Of a stretch of DNA of 64,000 nt, positions 54,900-64,000 are shown piece after piece. The position numbers were made by a program, and so were the translations under genes. Position 1 is the stretch's first letter. The number at the start of each line of letters is the position of its first letter. The notes under the pieces are model-generated. The model made no database searches. It saw only the letters and a list, made by a program, of their open reading frames with translations, and was not told the origin of the DNA. This stretch comes from Rhyacophila brunnea (Eukaryota; Arthropoda; Insecta; Trichoptera; Rhyacophilidae): the NCBI GenBank assembly GCA_022495005.1, contig JAGYXB010002071.1:558001-622000 (forward strand). The letters run 5' to 3'.

Positions 54900-55195
54900 A
54901 TAGGTATGGATTATCTTAGAATACAATGCGGTTACCTGTTCGTAAGCTCTTTCAGCTTGGACTTGTCACCTGACCAACATGTCCATGTGGCGGAGAACTA
55001 CATGATGCAAACCGTATCCTCTGGGAATGTTCTAGAATGTACTCCAAAAGGGAAGAGATTCTCAAGTCGGTCCATCCTATCATTTTTTCACATAGTTTTG
55101 TATGTACGTATTGTTTTAGCTTTGTTGATATTATCATAATTTGTCTTTTATTAATTCAACCTGTTCTTCTCTCCCATTGGCTCTTTTTATTAGAT
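54900..55195 (+). pseudogene. non-LTR reverse transcriptase C-terminal relic with zinc knuckle
   Basis: Plus-strand fragments read CGYLFVSSFSLDLSP and, after a frame change, PTCPCGGELHDANRILWECS followed by RMYSKREEILKS. The C-x-C...C pattern and flanking words match the knuckle at the end of the retrotransposon protein at 49,881-51,929 (CPCDDGSDQDILHLLLDC); the knuckle His is replaced by Arg. About 60 codons remain. It starts 90 bp outside Helitron 4. Confidence 0.65.
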
Positions 55196-57750
55196 TAAGT
55201 CTTTGTGAACACAATCCAACCACACTTGAGTGCGTGGCCTTACGCATCTGCTCCTGGGACATTACTGATGATTCTGATGCTTTACACCAAATGTAGAACC
55301 TCGTGATAAGCTCGATTAAGATGTAGTGTAGTGCTGGGTGGGTTGGTTTTACGGGGTCTATTTGTGCTATTCGCTGTGAATGAAAATTGTAATTTACTGA
55401 CAATATTAAATTAAAATTGATCAATATCATTAAAGTCACACAATGAACTAATATGCAAACTACACAATCGTACGATATAACTATCACTTGCGTTTGCGAA
55501 ACCCATATACCGATTATACACTTACAATCAAATCGTTCAAGCTGAATGTATGAACGATTATGTCAAATTGATTTAAAGCTTTTCATTTTACCATCTTTTT
55601 TTTAATTTAGGTAGATTTAAAGTTACAGTTATTATATTTTAGCGTCACTGCAGGATACTTACTTGATAATCGGAAACTTACCTACTTAATTGAAATTATT
55701 ATGTTAATTGTAGTGTTTTTTAGTTACAATCAAAAGTAACTTTTATTGTGTGGAAAAATATTCGTAAATAATAAAAACACAGAACTATTTTTGACAATTC
55801 ATGTTTAACGATGGAATCAAAAGGAACAAGTGAAAAAGCGACTCATTTGTTTCCAAACAATAATGAAAATAATAAAAAGTGAAAGCATAACTCATTTGTT
55901 TTTAAAACAAATGAAAATGCAGTAAACTTCATTACCAATCGAGCTTTCATTTACTATTTCGCCAATCGATGTCACTACATAATAAACTATTTATTTTATT
56001 CAACGAATTATTCACAAGATTTTAATTCAAATATCAAAATAGATATGTATTATTCTAATGGGTATACATATCTGAAGTGTTTTTAAATCATGCATATTAT
56101 TTATTACACTATGGTCAATATTATAGATACTCAATGATCTTTGAATTGTTATCATTATTACTCATTTTTTTTTCGTAGTTAAACACTCCTTAAAATACCG
56201 GTGACTAAAATTCAATAGCAAATGATTTATTGAACATTTACGTCTACGTATAAATAAATATTTTCATTACAATAATTTATTAACCAACATGCAATTAGTG
56301 GTAAAAAATAATATTAGGGTATTTCACGACATCTGTCTGATTGCATATAAATTTCATGATTATTTAAGCCTACTTGATACTCAAAATCTAACTAAAAGCA
56401 CCTATGGCGTTATGAACAATATAAGTGTATGGATTAATGGCACGATTAACGATAAGTTCATATTTTTTTTATTATTAAATATTTATTTACCAGAAAAATA
56501 AAACTGTGCTGTACCTAGTGCAAATTGCTACGCACTTATCACCACTCTCACATAGGTCATATACTCGTAATATATTAGTTGAACTGACGTTGACGTGGTA
56601 GATCTCAATTATAATGGTATTGAAATAAAGTTTTTATCTGTTAAGTTTGCGAAATCTGTGACACCTGTTTCTCAGCTCAAATATCATAGGATTAACAAAA
56701 AAAACTTTATTTTTAAACAAACATTATCTAATAATAAAAAAATCCGTAATTGTTTAATATCTGACAACAGTACTTATCAAATAATTAGGTACCAAATAGT
56801 TATAAAATACTTAACGGATATAAGCAACAAGTTGACAAGCGTATTATGGTTAAATATAAATATCATTTTAATAATATTTATCAGCAATGTTTGTTACTTT
56901 GCAATCATAGATATAAACGTTTACCTTTGTGTTCATTAAAATCGCCTATTTTCATTAAATACCGGATATAGGCACTTAAATATAATTTCAAAGTACTTAA
57001 TCTTAGGTGGGCAAAGGAGTTTTTCTTCGGATTTATATCCGAGCTCACTTTGCTTGAAAAGGCTTTAGCTTAAGCAGCTTAGATTAATAATGAAAGGGAT
57101 CTTATAAGGTAGTAACATCTTTTTACAGAGAGAGACTTAAAAGATACATTTTACAGATATTCGAGAGGCAGACGAATTTTCAAATATATCATGCTACTTT
57201 CGCGTAATAATAATGTGATATAACTAAAGATATAGCTTAAATTTATTGTATTAAAAATATATTGATATCTTTTGGATATATAATTCACGTTGTTAGTATA
57301 TTTTGTTATATTAAAAACGTGGTGTTATATTATTTTCGATTATATATTTCGATTATAGATTGAAGACATTAATCGCGTTGTTTGGCAATGTCGTCTGTAT
57401 GATACCCAGAGACAGAGGACTTAAGTAAACTAAAGTACCGATTACCACTAGATTATGTGATATTTTTGGCTAGGCCGAATATCAAGGCGTTTCAATGTGT
57501 CCAAATGTTTTTGAGATCGTTCGATTGAGATGTTTTAGATGATTAGTTGTGATTGCAATATTGTAATAACATTGTATGCTATGTAATTGTGTAAACGTAA
57601 AGCTAAATAAGTCTCAGATGAAACTTCGTGACTTAAAAAAATAGACTGGTTGGCGGTTACTCGAATTGAGGAAAGCGTGTATTCACAGACAAATAAATAC
57701 ATGACAGGTGTGAAGTTAACCGTGCAAAGTAACACGATGAAGTCTGCTCA
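55196..57750. other. no gene recognised
   Basis: AT-rich DNA. A degenerate direct repeat (AGTGAAAAAGCGACTCATTTG / AGTGAAAGCATAACTCATTTG) lies at 55,831-55,905. A 114-codon open frame at 56,595-56,939 is Asn/Ile/Lys-rich with no domain, as expected by chance in such DNA. Confidence 0.45.
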
Positions 57751-59073
57751 ATCCGAGGCGTTCTGATAGTGAGTACGACCGTCCGAGGCGTTAGTAGAGT
57801 GCCATCTTCCATCAACTGTGACTCACTATTTATTGAATTGAATATTCGATAAATTGCGGAAAGCTATTACTGATGTAGGTCACAATTGGGTAATATGCCG
57901 AATGTTACTTTGCTCCTACCTCGCAGTGTTTTGCTGACAAGGCTTGGAGTTGTCGACCCTCACCAACGTATGTCACGCTTGCAGAATCTGCTCACCGTAG
58001 ATTAAATTATATGCGAAAATTGGGCAATTATTCGCTGATCATTTTCTGACATGGCCTGGGTTGTTGACCCCTTACAGATATATTATATTATTTAATGCAG
58101 AAAATGTGTCTAACGTATCAAGCTTTTCTCTTTATCCCATCCTTTGTTAGTCATAACCATCAGTATTTATCATTTATTTTCTCGTCTTAAATCGTCCATA
58201 AAAATAGGGTAGTTACTTACAATAATTGTAAAGAGTAATAGTATCTCATTGTTGACGTAATAAGCCGGGATATATCCACATGCTAAAAGCCTTTAATTTG
58301 TACTATATTGCAAAGCTTTTTTCAGCATCTAAGCTTCAAATCCGGTACATCTTATTCAAACCCTAATATTGAATAGAACATTTATTATTATTAACAAAAA
58401 AATGTTAAATAAATAATGGAATAATACATATTTTTGGTTATCTTTAGAAGATTCAAAAAGGTCTTACCAAAATAATAATAATACGGTAAAATACCAATCA
58501 TGCTCTTGGGCCAGTTTCTGTCAAACTTTTTTACCTGACTAGGAAAGGGGAAATTATTTTGTGGCACACCAAATAAAAATCTATAAAAAAATATATATAC
58601 TCGATTAACATGAATAAAAATATTTAACTTGAGTATAGGTATTATAGATAATAATTTTATTAGTGAGGATATTGACTCCAAATCGAAATCCAAAATGATG
58701 ACAAATTCAGCTTAGAAAATAAAATTTGTGCACAGGATCATTTTTCAAGTCTATTACATTTTTTTTCCACTGGCAATGTTTTTTTTAAAGATACATTGAG
58801 CACATAAAAAAAATTTAATTCAAGACGTTCACAACACGACATTTAGAATAAAAAGTACAGTTAGGTAAATCAACTTAGCAGAATAAAAAATAATTTTATA
58901 AAAAATAAATAAAATTAAAAAAACTGCAATTTAAAAAAAATACAAATTAAGCAATAAATGTTATACTTGTCGTATCTTGCGAAAGGTACAGAGTTGATGA
59001 CCCACTGGTAGATTTTATAATTAAGTGATGAAAAATACTTAGGAAGTGGTGCAGATAGGTTTATCTACTGTCT
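57751..59073. other. no gene recognised
   Basis: CCGAGGCGTT is repeated at 57,751 and 57,784. A degenerate pair (GACAAGGCTTGGAGTTGTCGACC / GACATGGCCTGGGTTGTTGACC) lies at 57,937 and 58,048. ATTCAAGACGTTCACAACAC at 58,819 recurs at 59,726 as ATTCAAGACGTACACAACAT. No gene. Confidence 0.4.
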
Positions 59074-59394
59074 TTGTTTAGTAAAGCATTTACGCCTGGG
59101 AAACAATCAAGCCGTGAGTATTTAAATTGTCACTTCCAACTACTAGTTTCTCTCGTGATTCGAGATGAATACGCAACATGGATAGATTCACAGACTTGTT
59201 CTTTCATGGCACACTTAGAACCTTTTGCGGCACACAGGTTGGCGGACATTGACTTAGGAGTATATGATCCCCACCCCTACATGTATTATAGTGAAGGCTA
59301 TCTTAACAGACTTTGGAACAAGGAAAAATTATTAGACATTTTACCGACTCGTTGGAGTCTTCTCAAAAAATACACATTAAAAAATAACATCTGA
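59074..59394 (+). other. 106-codon open frame of unknown nature
   Basis: The frame is open from ATG to TGA and its composition is less A/T-biased than its surroundings. It contains YDPHPYMYYSEGYLNRLWNK and ends LKKYTLKNNI. I recognise no domain. A T-rich tract ending in TTTAG lies just upstream and CCAGGTACG just downstream of the stop, so splice-like words exist, but the in-frame stop precedes the donor-like site. It could be an unrecognised exon or chance. Confidence 0.25.
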
Positions 59395-62137
59395 CTTTTC
59401 CAGGTACGGGATTTCAACCCACGCCATAGCCAAATACTACTAGTTCTATTAACAAAAGAGCAAATTATAAAACTATATTTTTATGTATTATGGACCTTTT
59501 GGTAAACTTAATTTTAATTCATTTTTGAAAAACTTTATGCTCGCGCAATATTTTTGGATGGCATTAAGCAAAAACGAACCATCTCGAAATGTTAGAAGTT
59601 TTATTTATCAAAAAAGTATATTACCATTTGACTCCTATTTAGTCAAATGTGATGGTTATTAATTAGACAGACGTAGAGAATTGTTCGTTAATTATTCGCT
59701 CTATATTTATTTAAATATAAATTCAAGACGTACACAACATGAGATTTACATTATAACAAATATTACCCTCACAAGAGAGAAGAAGAGAATATAGAAAATA
59801 ATAATAATAACAAAAAATAAAATAAAATCAAAACATACTTAAGTACCTACACTTTCACACAGAAAAATAAAATTTTGACAACAAAAAACATACATCTGGA
59901 TACAAGCATACGTTGAAAAATGTGTAAATGAATATGTCACGGAATTTTGACTGTAATAAGTAATAACTAATAATATTAAGTCTTATAATATCAGGTTTAC
60001 AAAAGACCCACTGAGTCAGTACAGTATTAATCAGGGTCATGATTTTATTGTAGATTGTTTGTTCGTGACGTGTGCGGATGCATTATTTGATAAGATTATA
60101 ATTTTGTTAATTCGGTTCTACCCTGACTTAAGATATATCCGATTTATTTATTTTGAGTGAATCGAGATCAGTTCAAATCCAAATGTATGTAATGTTCGTA
60201 AATACGGAAAATTTTAGGTTATTCGTGCAGGAAATACTTAAGCAGATAGATCAAAACATAACAATACCCGATGTTTATAGGTCAAAACTATACATAATCA
60301 TACATTTTTTTTGTTAAATATAAATGTTCTATATGAAATTATTATTTCACAATAAGACAGCCAAATTGATTTTGTTAAAAAAAATTTTACTTATTATTAA
60401 GTAGTATTACTTAATAATGTTTTAAAGCTATTAATTCCAAAGTACGTCCATAAATATATATTTAGAAATACAATTACAATAGGTACTATGATTTTTTGCG
60501 AAAATATTCTTAAATAATTATTAGAAAAGGCAAATGGCGAAATAAAATCGTCTAAAGAGGTGGACCCTAAACATATCACAATAGGGTTAAAAAAAACTTA
60601 TGGGACCTATAATTGCATTTAAAAATTATTAACTATACAATGTGGAAGTACTTTTTATATTTTTTGGCGTTCAAAAATTTCAAGCACGTCAAACTGTAAC
60701 TTTATTTGATGTTTTTTTAGGAAAAATTACTGGAAAAAGATTCCATATATTTGTATAAAATACGTTAACATAATAATTAGGAAACCATTTTTTAAATTTG
60801 TCGATTTTTTTTTTAAATGGTGTTGGCAATCTAACTTTCTACCAACATACATGTTTAATTATATGTTACTAGCAGTTGAGGTGTATTTATGTAACCAGAA
60901 TCGTAAAAATATATTAAAAAAGTGAATTTAACCAATTTTGAAACCAATAGCTTCGTATTATGAAAAAGTGTGGGTTGGTTCCATTTTGCATAACGCCACT
61001 GAATTGTTATTTATGCCCGGCCAAAACAAATAATAATCCCACTTAGTCTATGTTATTCTAATTGGCATTAAAATGGACTTAGCATAAATCATTCGAGGCG
61101 AATTTGCATAATTATTTTAGAAAACTAGACGCTGAGAAGTAGAATTTATATGTAAACTAACAATAAATTATTATACTTGCAAAGCTAATAATCACTATTT
61201 GTTTTGCGGAGAGAAAATAAGTTTTATTTATTCACTCTTTCGTCTAGCTCTGGCCCTTGTCATTGTGTGTTTTGAAATATAATGGTTAAAGCAAATTTTG
61301 GAAAATTAAATATTTGTGTACAATTCAATGTTTTATTCCACTGAAATATCTTCGTGTAAATACTTACAATGGACGGGTGAATGGATAACTCGCGAATTGA
61401 ATATTTTAATGTATTAATAAATATTAGAATAATATAACCAAACTATTTTTAAAACACAGTTTTAAAAAAAATGTGTCTCTGAATATAAATTTTAAGTAGG
61501 TATACGACCCTCCACGTAACCTTGCAATATTACGAATAGATTTTTTTGAATTACTTTGAATTATTTGATGCAATCAGCCAATTAGGCGCCTGGCATTTAC
61601 TAATACACTAATACGCAGTGCGTATTACACACAAATCTTGTCACTGTGTACAATTGCAAAGTTACGTTTAGTATACTCTATCTGTGATATTGTATTTGAA
61701 GTGAAACTACTTTTTCCATGGGTGTAGTGTTACAAAAAATTTAATCGATCTGGTTACTATGGTAATAACAGCACATTGTTTCTCTCATACTTGTAGTACC
61801 TATCAATCACTCGATGGAATGGCTAACATCTGCATCGTGTACTGAAGGTTATGACCGACCAGTTGTTTTACGGTCCCACGCAGTATTTAGTAGATATGAT
61901 TACAATATTACAATCGATGACTTACATATTATTATCATACTTATTTCATTTATCATAAACCGATAATTTCATTTAAAAAAAAAACACATGGATACTTCGT
62001 AATATACTTTTTACGTTATATTTTTAATTATGTTTTATGACATTTAATTATGTATTTACCACTATATTATGTTAAACTCTTCCATTACTTTTCCATACCA
62101 TCGATAAATCGTAGTACTTTAATGCTTCAAATACTCA
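59395..62137. other. no gene recognised
   Basis: About 2.7 kb of AT-rich DNA with only short chance open frames. No transposon ends, tRNA-like boxes of correct spacing or coding domains were found. Confidence 0.5.
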
Positions 62138-62332
62138 CTATGACGATCGGTCATATATATGTCGAAAAACCCGTTTCTTATGTTGGCGTCCTGTGTCACA
62201 GGGTGTCACAGAGTGTAAATACGATTTCATAGCTGTCATACAATATGTATGTATAATATGTCGGAATGGCATAGATTTGATCATAGACACTAAATCGCTC
62301 TTAGCATATATGTGCCCGATCGTCATATATAG
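62138..62332. mobile_element. 195-bp MITE with ATGACGATCGG ends
   Basis: Left CTATGACGATCGGTCATATA and the complemented right CTATATATGACGATCGGGCA are inverted, each followed by CATATATATG or CACATATATG. Non-coding. Target duplication not resolved because the flanks are TA-rich. Confidence 0.65.
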
Positions 62333-63205
62333 TCTATTTGAACCTTAACAGGTGATTTCGAGATGTACCATCAATTAGCCACGACATTTTAACAAGTGCC
62401 AATGCCTAGATTAAATACAAAACGACGTAAAAAGCGGTGTGATCGTATCTGTAAGTAAATGGTTTCAACAATAATAATATAGTTATTTATAGTACCTACT
62501 TACTTTCTACTGGTTACAAAGTCATTTACCTTCATTAATTTTTAGTGCAAGATGTTTAATAACCCAGCAGTTACACTAATTAAATATTCTTCTTCTTCCT
62601 CGTAGCAACTCTCATTACTGAAAATTTTGATAATGCTGTCGATGTCAGTATCAATGTTTTCCATGTGGTAGAGCTTTTTAAGTGGACTGTAATTATTTTA
62701 AGGGAAGATGAGGAGGTCGGATCTAGTGGTGGGGGCGATGGAATAGAGTGGCAGACACTGACCTTTGTGATGATGTTTGATGGCTCCGTGGTCTGGTTTC
62801 AACTTTCGCTCGCGCGGTATAGTTGTTTTGGGTCACCCGGTTCATACACTCCCGTACTTTGTGACACAGTTTTATGGACGATTATGATGATGAATGATAT
62901 GATGATGATATATTATGAATAAGTCTCTATCTATTGACTCAATCACTTAAGCGACGAAAAGCTATTGGAAGCCCGCACGCATCCGCTGTCGAAATACAAC
63001 TCAATGTCTCTTTGCAACACGGTCTCTCATGACGGATAATTGCTTATACATTGTCCGGTGACAATAACACTGGGGATTAGGAGGTGGGTGATGAGATAGG
63101 GAATGGAATGGGAATATAAATGGCCTAACCACCATGTTTTCCTATTCCATAAAAGAATCATTCCAAGATATTAAAATGGATTATTTTATTGATTGAAAAA
63201 AAAAA
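62333..63205. other. no gene; GATGAT microsatellite
   Basis: A short (ATG/GAT)n-rich tract lies at 62,884-62,920. An 85-codon frame (62,665-62,922) overlaps it and has no domain. Confidence 0.4.
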
Positions 63206-63455
63206 TCTAACTTTAATATAACGACCATACCCGATCCTAAGAAAATCATATGAGCCTCCACAGAGTGGAGGTTTTTGTATTAACAGATTTTTGTTTTTAC
63301 GAGAAATAGATGTTAGCCACTTGCTCAACTTATTAGGTCCATCTGCTCTGACTACATACATTGAAAAACATTATGTATACTTGCCAGACCCAGGATTCGC
63401 ATCTGGGACCCACGACATTATAGGCCAACGCTTCAGTCGCGCGGTCATCGTAGGC
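63206..63455 (-). mobile_element. tRNA-derived SINE family A, longest copy
   Basis: On the minus strand a tRNA-like head (GATGACCGCGCGACTGAAGC, then CGTGGGTCCCAG and AATCCTGGGTCTGG) begins near 63,455. A body containing AAACATCTATTTCTCGT-like and CCTCCACTCTGTGGAGGCTC words follows. The head matches 4,705-4,777 and the body matches 6,781-7,070. Box B has one change (GATGCGAATCC). The 3' boundary near the A/T run at 63,200 is approximate. Confidence 0.7.
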
Positions 63456-64000
63456 GTAAGGTGTAACTTTTACGTGATGTGAATCGAATCCGTATCAAGG
63501 CTTCAGCAACGGATATTCTATTAACTACGACACCAAGGAATACAAATAATGAATGACTACATAATTATTACAGTACAACATATAATCCCTGATCCACCAT
63601 TCATAACGAATTTATTAACAAACATTATTTAAATGAAGCCAAATATCCAAATTCGCCATGTCATCGACAGAGACAAAAACATGAAATTCCGTGTATCGAT
63701 GCGCTCCGTTCTTCTGGTGACAGTGTATATAATTACTCGAGCCGATGTCGGGGGGTGGGGGATGTTGTACGTCGCCTCCCAAGGGATGTAGAGACGCAGC
63801 CTCCATTAAATTAATTGACTCGCGCTGCACCCCGGCCCAGGTGCGCGGGGGATGAGCGAACGGATTTGCTTACATTGCGAATAGCGATTCATATCGCATG
63901 TCACGGCAGATACATGAGAATGTTTTCCATGTAACAATGTTGTTTTTATTATTATTACATTTATCATGTAGTCATGAATTTATATTTTAGAGATGAAATA
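63456..64000. other. no gene; strong GC-rich island 63,735-63,860
   Basis: The stretch contains CGGGGGGTGGGGGATGTTGT and GCTGCACCCCGGCCCAGGTG followed by CGCGGGGGATGAGCG, the most GC-rich 120 bp of the window. No coding frame with a known domain. It could be regulatory or the edge of a gene lying outside the window. Confidence 0.35.

Noticed and set aside
59400..59440. tRNA-like box B at GGTTGAAATCCCG (minus strand)
   Set aside because: The nearest box A-like word is only about 20 bp away, too close for a tRNA or SINE head.
1..64000. Bacterial or viral sequence, operons or ribosome-binding sites
   Set aside because: No dense gene layout, no prokaryotic gene families and no viral proteins were seen; all coding remnants are of eukaryotic mobile elements.

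Overview
This window looks like nuclear DNA of an insect, most probably a moth or butterfly (Lepidoptera). It is strongly AT-rich and full of short TAGGTACCTAC-like words. It carries Helitrons with T/C...CTAG ends, RTE-type retroelement tails ending in (ATC)n or (AAG)n, a mariner relic, hAT and Harbinger-like miniature elements, and tRNA-derived SINEs. All of these are common in lepidopteran genomes, although none is exclusive to them. No intact host gene, functional tRNA, rRNA or CRISPR array was found. The window reads as a 64-kb gene-free (intergenic or intronic) stretch.

Layout. 0-4.5 kb: relics of a Helitron tail, a TA-inserting DNA transposon and hAT-like ends. 4.5-6.6 kb: Helitron on the minus strand carrying a broken Pif1-like helicase. 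6.8-10.7 kb: a SINE body split by an RTE fragment with a target-site duplication, a jockey-like reverse-transcriptase (RT) tail and an RTE RT tail. 11.3-13.2 kb: miniature inverted-repeat elements (MITEs) and a tRNA-like SINE. 14.0-15.8 kb: a second Helitron on the plus strand, carrying only the N-terminal part of the Helitron protein. 15.9-23.7 kb: MITEs, tandem SINEs, a hAT element with a nested TA-type element, and an unexplained short-motif array. 23.8-26.1 kb: a Helitron built around sixteen ~128-bp tandem units; a related seven-unit copy lies inverted at 53.7-54.8 kb. 27-36.6 kb: many fold-back elements, including a hAT with a perfect 8-bp duplication and a hAT dimerisation-domain relic, and two abutting RT tails. 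37.5-38.4 kb: mariner transposase relic. 39-48 kb: sparse MITEs and GC-richer islands. 49.5-51.95 kb: a 5'-truncated non-LTR retrotransposon whose 682-codon RT/RNase H frame is still open. 52-64 kb: a further RT tail, one MITE, one SINE and mostly featureless AT-rich DNA.

The coding remnants do not work together as a pathway. They belong to independent mobile elements, nearly all non-autonomous or decayed. The longest intact reading frame is the RT/RNase H frame at 50-52 kb. The non-repetitive parts that stand out are several islands of balanced base composition (for example 18.9-19.1, 26.2-26.7, 33.0-33.3, 41.6-41.9, 43.9-44.2, 46.2-46.3, 48.2-48.4 and 63.7-63.9 kb). They could be conserved regulatory DNA of a neighbouring gene, but the sequence alone cannot prove this.
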